Part shown: one piece after another, positions 30,983 through 40,752 of the stretch | Layout: each line of letters begins with the position of its first letter | Position numbering within the stretch: position 1 is the stretch's first letter | Source: a virus | Virus record (IMG/VR): IMGVR_UViG_3300025849_000018 | Span: 1 to 64,000 of that record | Reading direction: 5' to 3' (one strand) | Length of the DNA: 64,000 nucleotides | Position numbers and translations under genes: made by a program | Notes under the pieces: generated by a model | What the model saw: only the letters and a program-made list of their open reading frames with translations | What the model was told of the DNA's origin: nothing | Databases searched by the model: none

Positions 30983-31447
30983 TTAGTATCCAGACTTCGC
31001 TTTCTTTTTGCTTTCTTTCTTCACTTTTGGATTAGTTTCAATTTCGACTTCATCATCGTCGTCTTCATCATCGTCGTCTTCATCATCATCTTCATCATCA
31101 TCGTCTTCATCATCGTCGTCACTTTCGAAGATTGCTGCAACCAACTCATCATAACCTTCTTCTGTTGCAAATAATTCTTCAAGAGCTGCGCGATCTTCCT
31201 CAGATGCTTCTTCTAGGAAATCTTCAACTGCTTGTGTGATGTCAGCGGCGTGCTGTTCATAAACTTCCTCGTCTTCGCCGGGAGTATAACCCTTCCGATC
31301 AGCGAAGGAAGAATTTTCAACAGCTGCACGAATCTCTGCGTATCCTGGTCCTTCCATTGCAACAACGGTGTGCTTATTGATGAATTTCTCTTCATCACCA
31401 CTACGTGGTTCATATTTTTCCAGAATCTCTAGTAGTCTATCCTTCAT
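30983..31447 (-). CDS. Acidic prohead core-like protein
   Basis: 154 aa from the ATG at 31447 with GGAG upstream; the longer frame overlaps the gp67-like gene and portal end. Residues about 115-137 are a run of Asp and Glu only, encoded by a GAT/GAC/GAA repeat tract. The place between portal and gp21 matches T4 gp67/gp68 core genes. The tail is Lys-rich. Confidence 0.65.
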   Translation of the reverse strand: MKDRLLEILEKYEPRSGDEEKFINKHTVVAMEGPGYAEIRAAVENSSFADRKGYTPGEDEEVYEQHAADITQAVEDFLEEASEEDRAALEELFATEEGYDELVAAIFESDDDDEDDDDEDDDEDDDDEDDDDEVEIETNPKVKKESKKKAKSGY

Positions 31448-31625
31448 CGTTATCTCCAGCTTCTTCTGTATCTGTAGTTTTGTTAAAAATTGCCGAAGAC
31501 ACTGAATCATACTTCGCCTGCAAAGCAGAAACCAATTTAGATTCAATCGCGGCCGAGAACGCATCATATGTTTGATTCGGCTTCTCTGATACGGCCGCGG
31601 TAATAATGTTTGTAATATTCGTCAC
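31437..31625 (-). CDS. gp67-like prohead core protein
   Basis: 62 aa with a GTG start at 31625 after GAGGAG. The part FSAAIESKLVSALQAKYDSV followed by an acidic tail resembles the T4-like prohead core protein after gp20. It would be part of the scaffold and be cleaved by gp21. Confidence 0.7.
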   Translation of the reverse strand: MTNITNIITAAVSEKPNQTYDAFSAAIESKLVSALQAKYDSVSSAIFNKTTDTEEAGDNDEG

Positions 31626-31643
31626 AATTAAACTCCTCTCAGT

Positions 31644-31651
31644 TATTTATA
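31644..31651 (-). promoter_or_regulatory. T4-type late promoter before gp67-like gene
   Basis: Exact minus-strand TATAAATA, 19 nt before the GTG start of the gp67-like gene; head core genes would follow. Confidence 0.7.
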
Positions 31652-31653
31652 AA

Positions 31654-33279
31654 TTACTTTTGTTCAGATTCTTCTTCGTTGTCTTGTTCTACTTCATCCG
31701 GTTGTTTATCTTCCGGTGGTTCTGGTTTTGGTTCTGGTTTTGATTCTGGTTCATCATCATCGTCACCTTCAAAATCCATATCAGCATCAGCATATCTCGG
31801 ATCATTCTTTTCACTGGCAATCTGTTCATCAATACTTTTAATGTCTTCTTCACTTTGTTGAAGAATTTGTCGCCGCGTGTATTCGTGTGAGTAATATGTA
31901 CCGATCGACTCTTCCATCTCTCGCAAAAGGCTTACTCTATCACGAAATATTTCCATTTGCTTTAGTTCATGAAAATAATTATCAATCGCGTAATCGTATT
32001 GTATTATATGTCGCCACTCTTTCCAATCATCAGGCGTACAAATACCCTTTAGTAACAACTGTTGTTCAAGAAGTTTATTAAACAGTTCGCTGAACTTATT
32101 TCTCAAACGAGTAATAAACTTAGAGAACTTTACTTCATCTCTTGTGATCTCAGTGGCACGACCTAATGAAAATGTAGAATCAGACTGTAAACGAGTAATT
32201 GGAACATTCAGAGACTTATACAAAAGATTCTGAAAATATTGTACATCTTCTATTTCACCGAGATTCTGACCACCTGGCAATGTAGTGATTTCTGTACCAC
32301 GACCACCATCTCGTCTCGGTAACCAGAAATCCTCAAGCATCGTCATAAACTTACGATCATCTCGAACTTCACCCGTGCCTGAATCATACACAACTTTATT
32401 TTTAAACTTTGTCATGATGCTGTTTAGATACTGTTCTGCCTTTGCTTTTGGCAGTCCACCAACATCAACATAAAAAATTCTGCGTTCTGGTGCTCTTGAT
32501 ATACGATAGATAACAAGAGAGTCTTCCATAGATCGTAACTGATTCAATGGTCGAATCGCTTTATGCATATATGAAAGAATTAAATTATTGTCTGTTGCTT
32601 GTATACCACTGGTACAATAAGCAATTGAGTCTTTTGAAATCTTGATACCAGCTGACTGGCCAGAACCGCCGGTTGAATTTGATCGGTTCAAAAAACCTGC
32701 TGGATTGTAAATGTAATATTCTGCAACAACTTTTTCAACAGTCACATCTTGTGCTGTCTTTTCTTTTTTTACTTCACGAACTTTCTTGATATATCTTGGA
32801 TCAATATAACGAAGTTCAATAATTCCTTTGTTTGGTTTACTTTCATCAATAATGACATGATAGTATAATCGACCATCAATGTACCACCGACGGAATATTT
32901 CGTAACTCAAATAATCAAACTCAAGTTTTTGTAATAATGTGGTAAACTCTTTACGGATACTGTTCTTAATGCTATCACTAACTTTTAGATTGTCGAGTAC
33001 CAATTGAACAGTTTCTTCATCAGAATCTTCAACAATTGCTTCATTGCAAATATCTTGAACAGCGAGATCAACAATAGGATCCAATGCCATTGTTCGGTAC
33101 TTGGTTACAAGTTCCGCTTCAGTTCTAACACTGCCGTCTAGATCAACATATGTACCATAAACTCCACCCGATGCAATGGTTAACGAACCATCGTCATTGG
33201 ATGGAGGTACGAAAGAAACAACTTTCTCTTGTTCCTTTTCCTCTTTTTTTCTGTTAATTTGAAAACCAAATAAATCCAT
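31654..33279 (-). CDS. gp20: Portal protein gp20
   Basis: 541 aa (T4 524 aa). Core segments: VDLAVQDICNEAIVEDSDEE, RRWYIDGRLYYHVII, ELRYIDPRYIKKVREV and the region DGGRGTEITTLPGGQNLGEI. It forms the dodecameric DNA gate of the head. The last 40 residues are a Pro/Glu/Asp-rich tail not typical of T4. Confidence 0.97.
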   Translation of the reverse strand: MDLFGFQINRKKEEKEQEKVVSFVPPSNDDGSLTIASGGVYGTYVDLDGSVRTEAELVTKYRTMALDPIVDLAVQDICNEAIVEDSDEETVQLVLDNLKVSDSIKNSIRKEFTTLLQKLEFDYLSYEIFRRWYIDGRLYYHVIIDESKPNKGIIELRYIDPRYIKKVREVKKEKTAQDVTVEKVVAEYYIYNPAGFLNRSNSTGGSGQSAGIKISKDSIAYCTSGIQATDNNLILSYMHKAIRPLNQLRSMEDSLVIYRISRAPERRIFYVDVGGLPKAKAEQYLNSIMTKFKNKVVYDSGTGEVRDDRKFMTMLEDFWLPRRDGGRGTEITTLPGGQNLGEIEDVQYFQNLLYKSLNVPITRLQSDSTFSLGRATEITRDEVKFSKFITRLRNKFSELFNKLLEQQLLLKGICTPDDWKEWRHIIQYDYAIDNYFHELKQMEIFRDRVSLLREMEESIGTYYSHEYTRRQILQQSEEDIKSIDEQIASEKNDPRYADADMDFEGDDDDEPESKPEPKPEPPEDKQPDEVEQDNEEESEQK

Positions 33280-33308
33280 TATAATTCAACTCCGAATAAA
33301 AAAAGTGA

Positions 33309-33330
33309 GGGCATAAAGATATTTATGCCC
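33309..33330 (-). terminator. Likely terminator after gp19
   Basis: Minus strand GGGCATAAA-4-nt loop-TTTATGCCC, then TCACTTTTTTT. The stem itself contains CATAAATA, near the late promoter consensus, so it may also start gp20 transcripts. Confidence 0.65.
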
Positions 33331-33361
33331 CCATATGTGACGAAGTTTGCGCTCGATGGTA

Positions 33362-33868
33362 TTAACTACCGGGAGCCATCACATCAAATGCCCATGTCAC
33401 AGAATAAGTACCGATTGTATCAGTTGTATTCCAATCCAATTCAATAGTACCTACATCTGTTGGCCAACAACCTTCGAGTTTGTAAGAACGAAGCGCACTG
33501 CCTCCACCCTTACCATACAAGAAAACTTCTGCGTCAGTCTTATATGCTTCAAAGACTTCATCACGAGTATTACCAGCAGCAGAGTTAATTGCTTCTTGCC
33601 AATCCTCTAACTCATTTCGCAGAGCGAAGTCTTCTTCAATCATGAGCGTTGTTGTCCATTCGGCATATGTTCGATCGCCAGCAACTTTGATCTTACGACC
33701 AAAGTAAGGAACCTCAATTACTCCCATTGTCATTCCAGGAACTTGCGAGGCCTGACAAAGGAAGTTCATGGGATTACCTAATCGTGTGACTTGCACTTCG
33801 AACAGGGCAGGACGATACCCACCCGCTGCGATCGCGCCATTCTTAAATGATTCAATACTGAAAGCCAT
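33362..33868 (-). CDS. gp19: Tail tube protein gp19
   Basis: 168 aa (T4 163 aa). Segments QASQVPGMTMGVIEVPYFGR and GDRTYAEWTTTLMIEEDFAL align with the gp19 family. It forms the inner tail tube. The sequence AATAAATAG upstream (33890s) may be a degenerate late promoter. Confidence 0.96.
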   Translation of the reverse strand: MAFSIESFKNGAIAAGGYRPALFEVQVTRLGNPMNFLCQASQVPGMTMGVIEVPYFGRKIKVAGDRTYAEWTTTLMIEEDFALRNELEDWQEAINSAAGNTRDEVFEAYKTDAEVFLYGKGGGSALRSYKLEGCWPTDVGTIELDWNTTDTIGTYSVTWAFDVMAPGS

Positions 33869-33898
33869 TTTTTATTCTCCTATTATTTTATCTATTTA

Positions 33899-36208
33899 TT
33901 AAAATTGACCGATAACTTCGGAGAATTCTACGCCAGACCTAACAGCAACAAAGTTCAGCTGAATGAAGTTAATGGATCGAGCAGGTTTGATGTATATATC
34001 ACCAATAAACTCATTGCGATCAACAACTTCTCCAGTATTGTTTGTTTCGTCACAGATTACAACAAAATCAGTAATACCACGACGACCCTGTACATTACGC
34101 AGGAACGGTGTCACTAGATTGACGAATGAAGCACGAGTAAATGAATCGTTGAACTCAAACAGAGTAAACTTAGCAGATGTCGCAATCGCCTTCTCAAGAA
34201 CGATAAACAGACGACGAACATTGATCCGATCAAAGGCGGATGGTTTCGCCAGAAGAGTCTTGTCGCCGAATAATACAGTACCTTGTCCGGGGAAGTTGAC
34301 AACTGGGTTTACACCATTTGAATAAAGTACATCGCGTTCTGCCTTCTTAGGATTCCAAGAAAGACGAAGAATGTTCTTTACTTGACCACGATTGAATCCA
34401 GCAGGTGACCACCACGCATCATTAGTGTCTGCGGTATATGCAGTCAAACCAGCAGTATCGCCGTTCAAAGGAACATACCGATATTGATCATTATACTTGT
34501 CATATTGATACTTGTATGCAGAATCAAGCACACCATAAGAAGTTGATCGAAGTGCATCTCTGAAAGCAAGGACCTGTTGCTCGGTGTCACCATAAGTCTG
34601 GTTGACAACATCAGCACGATCGGGCGAACAGAATACAAGACAGTCTTTTCGCGTTTCAGCAATGTTATCTATCAGATAGTTGGCAAGTTGTTGTCCTACA
34701 GAACCACCACGAGATTTGCCGGTGATGAGTAGAGAGATATCGATATCTTCTGCTGACTTATAATGGTCATATGCATTAATAACATCTCCAACCGCAATGT
34801 TGGTTTCGTTTTTGGTATCACGACCGCCAACAAATGACTTACTATAGGGTGCAGTGTTAGTGGAGGACGCTAAGTTATCAGAGGTTGCAGAAGCAGCGCC
34901 AGATATGTCGTGCCCGTACCAAACATATTCTGAAGTTGTATTCAAGACATCTTTATAGTAGTTATTTCCACCATCAAGAGTTTTCGCGTCAGTTGCGCGA
35001 GATAGTCCCTCATACACTTCAAGAGCAGTGCCAGGTATACCTGAAATCTTACCATCTTCATCATAAACAATAACGTGCATCTCATCTTGAGCGGCAGTGT
35101 TACCGTTTGCTAGTTGATAGGGTGATTGCTTGGGTGCTTTATTCACAAGACCAGCACCGCCCCAGAGTCTTCGTAGAGTTGTATCTGAGAAGTCAGAACT
35201 CAGAACAAATCGATCGCTGAAGTTGATAACAACAGTTGCTTCGCCGTTTTCTGATTCCTCGACCACTGTTTTATTGATAACACCGATTGAGGTGATCACT
35301 AAGTCCTGTTCACCTACAGAACTATTGCCTGCTCGAACTAAGTCATTTACAGCTAAAGTTCCGATTATTGTTGTAAGCGCGCCTGAACTTGAGTTCGCAT
35401 CACCATTTGCCGTCGCACCGACAGAAATTGTAGCAGTGTTGGAACCAATTGTGAAAGCGATATTCGCTGTTTCAACGTGATCAGCAGTGTTTCCGCTGGT
35501 ATTAGCAGACTGTACAGTCAATAGATTGGTGTTGCTACTAAAGGCAGCGGCACTGTCACATACTGAGATACGCAGAGAGTTACCGAGTTCTCCAGGATAC
35601 TTTGCTACAAATTGAACATCTGAATCATAGTTGCCTTCCGCGGTAATATAGTCCTCATCATTCTTTGTGATTTGAGAGGCTAGGTTTGCAATATTGGTAT
35701 TTGCAATCGCATTGAATGAATAGTTGGCATCAAAGACTTGAATGTCCGCTGCGGCAACACTGTTTGCAGTAGCAGCTACAGACAGTTCAAACGCGGTATT
35801 ACTAGTAACCGATGCGACGGTTGCGTCAGCTGGTATACCTGGACCAAATACAGCATCTCCAACAGCGATGCCGGTTGTGTTACTAACAGTTACAGTGGCA
35901 TTAGCTGCTGTTGTTGTGGCTCCACTGAATGAAAAAGTATTACCAGTTGAGTGATGTGCGCGACTTACATATAAGGCATCAGCATATGCCAAGAAGTTTG
36001 CGGCGCTAAAAAATGTTTCGTAGTTTGCGTTAGTCGGTTTACCGAATCGGTCAACTAACTGATCTTCGTTTTGAATCAGTAGTGGTTTGTCTACTGGTCC
36101 CCAACGAAAAACACCACCGATTGCTGCTTCAGTAGTAGATACTGCTGGAATTACAGTAGTCAAATCTACTTCGGTGACATTTACGCCCGGACTAAGTTGA
36201 AAAGGCAT
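33899..36208 (-). CDS. gp18: Contractile tail sheath protein gp18
   Basis: 769 aa (T4 659 aa). N-terminal SPGVNVTEVDLTTVIPAVST and C-terminal region with GQGTVLFGDKTLLAKPSAFD and RFVNLV-like segments fit gp18. The middle carries an extra beta-rich insertion (about residues 100-330), probably surface exposed. Confidence 0.96.
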   Translation of the reverse strand: MPFQLSPGVNVTEVDLTTVIPAVSTTEAAIGGVFRWGPVDKPLLIQNEDQLVDRFGKPTNANYETFFSAANFLAYADALYVSRAHHSTGNTFSFSGATTTAANATVTVSNTTGIAVGDAVFGPGIPADATVASVTSNTAFELSVAATANSVAAADIQVFDANYSFNAIANTNIANLASQITKNDEDYITAEGNYDSDVQFVAKYPGELGNSLRISVCDSAAAFSSNTNLLTVQSANTSGNTADHVETANIAFTIGSNTATISVGATANGDANSSSGALTTIIGTLAVNDLVRAGNSSVGEQDLVITSIGVINKTVVEESENGEATVVINFSDRFVLSSDFSDTTLRRLWGGAGLVNKAPKQSPYQLANGNTAAQDEMHVIVYDEDGKISGIPGTALEVYEGLSRATDAKTLDGGNNYYKDVLNTTSEYVWYGHDISGAASATSDNLASSTNTAPYSKSFVGGRDTKNETNIAVGDVINAYDHYKSAEDIDISLLITGKSRGGSVGQQLANYLIDNIAETRKDCLVFCSPDRADVVNQTYGDTEQQVLAFRDALRSTSYGVLDSAYKYQYDKYNDQYRYVPLNGDTAGLTAYTADTNDAWWSPAGFNRGQVKNILRLSWNPKKAERDVLYSNGVNPVVNFPGQGTVLFGDKTLLAKPSAFDRINVRRLFIVLEKAIATSAKFTLFEFNDSFTRASFVNLVTPFLRNVQGRRGITDFVVICDETNNTGEVVDRNEFIGDIYIKPARSINFIQLNFVAVRSGVEFSEVIGQF

Positions 36209-36292
36209 AGTGTTTTCTCCCTTTATTGGTTTTCAATTATAGCATTTTAAATTATTGTGCTTTAAGTTTTTCTTCTATTTTTTATTTATAAG

Positions 36293-36300
36293 ATTTGATA
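36293..36300 (-). promoter_or_regulatory. T4-type late promoter TATAAATA (gp18)
   Basis: Exact minus-strand match 85 nt before the gp18 start; likely drives gp18 and gp19. The rest of 36209-36311 holds no other signal. Confidence 0.65.
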
Positions 36301-36311
36301 TTTCTCATAGT

Positions 36312-37967
36312 TCACCGTTCATCGTCGGCAAAAAGAAATGCATTACCTTTTACCGCCATGGGAGGGTTATCTTCAAAGTGATCCTGCCCGTCATCAATGA
36401 TTCCGAAAGGAGTTAATTCATTCATCAGTTGTTCATCATTCATTTCTCGTAACTGACTAATAGTATTTATATCAGTTAATTCTTTAAAGAATTTCTGATT
36501 AGATACCCAAGCAAAGAGTACAAGTCCCATCACAAGATCATCATGACATCCAGATTCGGCTTCCCATCCTACACCTTTTTTACTGAATGTTGACAATTCT
36601 TTAATCGTATCAAAATCATTTATTATCAGTTGGTTCTGTTCAATCAACAATTTCAGTATAGAACAACCTACCGACTTAACGGTTTTTGTTGTTCGTACAC
36701 CCTTATCAGACTTTGATGAGAATCCAGTAGTTAATCGTTTCCCGCCGCGGCCGGCATTTTCAGTGAATAACATATTCTCATATTCAAAATCTTCATATAA
36801 TGTACTGGAGACTTGTTCACCAATATCATTAACCTCAACAAGAATTTGTGCTTCATTATAGAAAGTACCTATTCTATGGATTACTGAAGAATAATCCATC
36901 GGAGAAATCATATTGTCACGATATGCACATACTTGCATATAAGGCATTTGAGTGGTGTCTATGACTTGAAATGCCGAATAATCTAATCCTTTACCGCGAG
37001 AAACATCAACCACAATAGTGTAATTGTGATCGATCACCGGTCTATAGAACATAGACAGACCATTCTTTTCTTCAATCGGTTCACGATACACAAGTTGTTT
37101 TAGTTTATTACCTGATATAAGTGTACCACTACTACCTTGAAATTCACACTCCATTTCTTGTGCGAACTTCTCAGTGTCAAAGTCCAGCGCGGCGAGCGTT
37201 TCTTGTTTCCAATTCTCGTCGCGACCAGGAACATCATACCACATTACAGATACAAACTGATATCCATTTTTACCTTCTCGGGCACCTTCACAAGTTTTAT
37301 AAAAATGATTCAATCCGTTTGGTGTAGATGTAAGCAATATTTTTGTGGTTGTGCCTGAAGATATTGTTGGAAATACTGCGGCGAAGAATTGATCCCAGTT
37401 CGTAACGAAAGCTGTCTCGTCAATGTATAGGAAAGATACGGATTTGCCACGAATAGCAGTAGAGGAAGTAGCGGTTGCGATGATCTTTGATCCATTTTCA
37501 AACTCTACTGATCCTTTGTTCCATTCCACGACTCCTTGTTGTAACCATTTTGGTAATGCTTCGTAAGCTGTTTTGATACGATCCAATATTTCTCTTGCAG
37601 AGTCTCCTTTATCAGCGAGTAGAGCGACAAGTTTATGATTATTGAAAAGAATATAATGAAGTATAAGACATACAGCAGTCGTTGTTTTACCAGACTGCCG
37701 CGCTGTAACGACACATGTTCTTCGGTTGTTTGTTGTCTTTTCAATGATATCTCTCTGATAATCATATAGATCAATAGGTATTAAACCACGATCTACATGG
37801 ACTATTTGAATATATTTTTCTGAAAAATAAATCGGATCAGATGAACAAGTTACATATTCGCGGATCATATCCTCCGTCCACGAAATATCTACACCGTGTC
37901 TTTTTAAATTGGTGTTACCCAAATACGATCTATATTCTTCAATATCTTTAATCGGTACTGACATCAT
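36312..37967 (-). CDS. gp17: Terminase large subunit gp17
   Basis: 551 aa (T4 610 aa). Walker A TARQSGKTTTA, Walker B SFLYIDETAFV, coupling motif LTSTPNG, and nuclease domain start VVDVSRGKGLDYSAF with catalytic Asp. It packages DNA through the gp20 portal. Confidence 0.97.
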   Translation of the reverse strand: MMSVPIKDIEEYRSYLGNTNLKRHGVDISWTEDMIREYVTCSSDPIYFSEKYIQIVHVDRGLIPIDLYDYQRDIIEKTTNNRRTCVVTARQSGKTTTAVCLILHYILFNNHKLVALLADKGDSAREILDRIKTAYEALPKWLQQGVVEWNKGSVEFENGSKIIATATSSTAIRGKSVSFLYIDETAFVTNWDQFFAAVFPTISSGTTTKILLTSTPNGLNHFYKTCEGAREGKNGYQFVSVMWYDVPGRDENWKQETLAALDFDTEKFAQEMECEFQGSSGTLISGNKLKQLVYREPIEEKNGLSMFYRPVIDHNYTIVVDVSRGKGLDYSAFQVIDTTQMPYMQVCAYRDNMISPMDYSSVIHRIGTFYNEAQILVEVNDIGEQVSSTLYEDFEYENMLFTENAGRGGKRLTTGFSSKSDKGVRTTKTVKSVGCSILKLLIEQNQLIINDFDTIKELSTFSKKGVGWEAESGCHDDLVMGLVLFAWVSNQKFFKELTDINTISQLREMNDEQLMNELTPFGIIDDGQDHFEDNPPMAVKGNAFLFADDER

Positions 37968-38364
37968 TCTCTTGATTAATCATTTTTAATAAATCACTCG
38001 TAGACCCAACAAATAAATTATTATTTACGGTGTTGGGTGACACATTTTCTTGTTCAGTATTTAAGAGTTTCTTTTTCTTGTCGTGAAGATCAATTAAATC
38101 TTTATTCAGTTCGCTCATATTTTTAATCAGTCCTGAGAGAACCTCATATGATCTAGGATGTTGCGATTGATCAGCAATTGTTAATAACTCATCCATTGAC
38201 CTAGTACCCTTCTCTATTAAGTCGTACATATTCTTACGAACATATGCTACATCTGTTTCTGCCTGTCTATTAGAGGACATAGTAGGTTCATAAGTTGTCG
38301 GAATGTTTTCTTCTTTTGGCATTGGAGTAAGATCAAGAACTTCACCGATTATATCATCTGACAT
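37948..38364 (-). CDS. gp16: Terminase small subunit gp16
   Basis: 138 aa from ATG 38364 (GGAG 7 nt upstream), like T4 gp16 (164 aa). Central helices RKNMYDLIEKGTRSMDELLT and DLHDKKKKLL are the coiled-coil core. It overlaps gp17 by 20 bp. Confidence 0.92.
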   Translation of the reverse strand: MSDDIIGEVLDLTPMPKEENIPTTYEPTMSSNRQAETDVAYVRKNMYDLIEKGTRSMDELLTIADQSQHPRSYEVLSGLIKNMSELNKDLIDLHDKKKKLLNTEQENVSPNTVNNNLFVGSTSDLLKMINQENDVSTD

Positions 38365-38365
38365 A

Positions 38366-39226
38366 TTATGCTCCATCATCTGGGAATGTTTCATCTATGT
38401 CCACTATATAACCAAAGTTTTCATCAGAAGAGATATTATTGGAAGAAACAGTCAAAGATGCGTTTGATGTAGCCGCGCCGTTTGCTGTTTGACCTGGTGT
38501 GACTGTAATTCTCGATATAACATCAGTGTTGCCAACAGCATCATCAATGTCGTTAAACAGTGTCGCATCATATAACTGAGTATTCGCGAGTTTGATGATC
38601 TCACTCTTCTTGGTAGGTCCAAAGAAGAATCCTTTCATCGTGTAATCAAAGGTAAAGATCAACGACTTTCTTTCCTCAAACGAACCTTCATACACATCAT
38701 CTTGTGAGGTGCCTGTTAGAACCAGAGGAATGTCAAGAGTAATATCTGGATCAGAAATCAACTGAACTGTCGTTGTCCACTCAGGAGTAAAAAACGGTAG
38801 AATCTGTTCTATGATCTGAGTACCATCATCAACAGTCTTTACAAAAATTGACAAAGAAAACTGAATATCATAAGGCACTGGGTTATACTGGTATCTCTTT
38901 TGATCTTCATCCGCATCTGATGGTGTCGTTACAAATCGTCGAATTGTTGGCAATTTTCTCTCAGGCGCATAACTAAACCCGGTGATTTCAAATCCCATTC
39001 TCGGTAATGTAATTGCGAATGGCTGATCCATTGGATCGAGGTCTTGATCAACTCCATCAATACGAGCAAGAAACTTTTCTTTTGGTCCATATGCGAGAGG
39101 AACTTTGAATGATGCCTTAACATTACCATCAGAATCTTTGCGATTAATCCACACATCGTTAAATAATGTGCCAAACAGTATGACATATTTTCGAAGTGTA
39201 CCATGTGCGAAAGTTTGACCAAACAT
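38366..39226 (-). CDS. gp15: Tail sheath stabiliser gp15
   Basis: 286 aa (T4 272 aa). Segment GTLFNDVWINRKDSDGNVKA and then KVPLAYGPKEKFLARI aligns with gp15. It caps the tail and joins it to the head. Confidence 0.94.
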   Translation of the reverse strand: MFGQTFAHGTLRKYVILFGTLFNDVWINRKDSDGNVKASFKVPLAYGPKEKFLARIDGVDQDLDPMDQPFAITLPRMGFEITGFSYAPERKLPTIRRFVTTPSDADEDQKRYQYNPVPYDIQFSLSIFVKTVDDGTQIIEQILPFFTPEWTTTVQLISDPDITLDIPLVLTGTSQDDVYEGSFEERKSLIFTFDYTMKGFFFGPTKKSEIIKLANTQLYDATLFNDIDDAVGNTDVISRITVTPGQTANGAATSNASLTVSSNNISSDENFGYIVDIDETFPDDGA

Positions 39227-39227
39227 A

Positions 39228-39956
39228 TTAGATAGACCCTTCTGAGAAAGGATTTGTTTCGGTGAAGTCTATAATATCAGCACCGGATGACTGGAACGTA
39301 GCATTCTCGGAAAATGGATCATCAGTAGTGTAATCAGGTGCGGAAACTGGTCGTCCAGTGTTCGCGTCCATAATAATATCACCGTTCGCATATGTTGAGT
39401 CGGCGTTTGACACGGCAATATTTTCAGAATATAATTTCTCTAAATTGTCAATCTCAGGAACGCCTGTATTTAAATCTTCATGACTATATTCAAACAATTC
39501 GCAACGCAAATCATAACACTGTAAGGCACCCATTTGATAAAAGTTAGGTGCTTCATGTTCAGCAATCTTGATAACATATACTTTACCGGTAAGTGGGAAA
39601 AATATCAAGTCACCTTCTTCAGGCCGAACCTGTATTTCTGGCGCGCCTATTTCGTTGGAAAATACTCTCTGTGAAACAGTGAAGGTAATTTCATCACGAA
39701 TCTGAATATTGAACTTAGAGAGAAAGTCACCTTCACCCTCAAACCCCTCAACATTCTTAATATACATTTCAACCAGATATGCATCATTATAGGAGGCAAC
39801 GGTAACTTCTCCAAAAATATCATCTTGTTCATCAATTGTTCTCGGGCAGTAATACAAATCATGACCGTAGATTTTAATTGATTCAATGATCAAATCTTCG
39901 ATTAGATTTTGTTCTGCATAACTCTGAAAATTATTGAAGAAGACGTTGGTTGTCAT
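39228..39956 (-). CDS. gp14: Neck protein gp14
   Basis: 242 aa (T4 256 aa). It opens NVFFNNFQSYAEQNLIEDLI and has YYCPRTIDEQDDIFGE, both in the gp14 pattern, plus EGDLIFFPLTGKVYVI. Head-tail neck component. Confidence 0.94.
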   Translation of the reverse strand: MTTNVFFNNFQSYAEQNLIEDLIIESIKIYGHDLYYCPRTIDEQDDIFGEVTVASYNDAYLVEMYIKNVEGFEGEGDFLSKFNIQIRDEITFTVSQRVFSNEIGAPEIQVRPEEGDLIFFPLTGKVYVIKIAEHEAPNFYQMGALQCYDLRCELFEYSHEDLNTGVPEIDNLEKLYSENIAVSNADSTYANGDIIMDANTGRPVSAPDYTTDDPFSENATFQSSGADIIDFTETNPFSEGSI

Positions 39957-39960
39957 GTAA

Positions 39961-40704
39961 TTATCCCAACATATCAGAAACAGGGAGGGAATAATTGTTA
40001 ATCATTTCTTCTTCCAATCTCTTAATTTCGGTATCGGCATCATCGTATATCTTATTGCCATTAAATGTCACGCCGCCCGGTAATTGTAATCCCTCAAACT
40101 TTGTTAGGTTTGAACCCCATTGCCTTTTAATGAGTTGTGCAGTATAATGTTGTAACCAACGATCTGCCCACACATCAGTGTATACATCAGGATCAACAAC
40201 CTCATAAGCCTCCACTAACAAATACTGCCCAACAGTCATAGTAGATTTAGTTTTGTCGAGGTGTAAAATGTCGCGATGGCGATTATAACGTATCGGAGTT
40301 TTGCCAACAAGCATCTCTTGAACAAGTCCAAGATGTGTCATTGTCGCATAATAGTTTGTAAGTCCAATATTAGACAATGTATGCATGTCGTTGAGTGCGA
40401 TTTGATACTTTATATTAAACAGATCACCAGTGGATGAGGTAGGATCGCCGAGTTCAAATATCTTAACAACACCAATGATATTCTCGGGAAGAGTAATCGA
40501 CTGCGTTGATATCGTATTCGCGTCTATCTGATGTTTATAATACGTTTTTTCGGTTCCATCAAAGTGATAATCCCAATAGAAACGTATTGCCTGGTCAATA
40601 CGATCGTCGACTTGATCGTCATCAACGTTGATCTCGATGACAGGTTTGCCGAGTGATCGCAGGCAGTATTCTTTAAAATCAGAACGTGTAGCAGGGACTG
40701 CCAT
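39961..40704 (-). CDS. gp13: Neck protein gp13
   Basis: 247 aa (T4 309 aa). N-terminal SDFKEYCLRSLGKPVIEINV and DDRIDQAIRFYWDYHFDGTE match gp13. It seals the portal with gp14. A late promoter at 40737-40744 lies 33 nt before the start. Confidence 0.94.
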   Translation of the reverse strand: MAVPATRSDFKEYCLRSLGKPVIEINVDDDQVDDRIDQAIRFYWDYHFDGTEKTYYKHQIDANTISTQSITLPENIIGVVKIFELGDPTSSTGDLFNIKYQIALNDMHTLSNIGLTNYYATMTHLGLVQEMLVGKTPIRYNRHRDILHLDKTKSTMTVGQYLLVEAYEVVDPDVYTDVWADRWLQHYTAQLIKRQWGSNLTKFEGLQLPGGVTFNGNKIYDDADTEIKRLEEEMINNYSLPVSDMLG

Positions 40705-40736
40705 TTGATATCTCCGTAATTAGTTTGTCTCGGTGT

Positions 40737-40744
40737 TATTTATA
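40737..40744 (-). promoter_or_regulatory. T4-type late promoter before gp13
   Basis: Exact minus-strand TATAAATA between the sulfotransferase stop and the gp13 start. Confidence 0.7.
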
Positions 40745-40752
40745 TAATCAAA

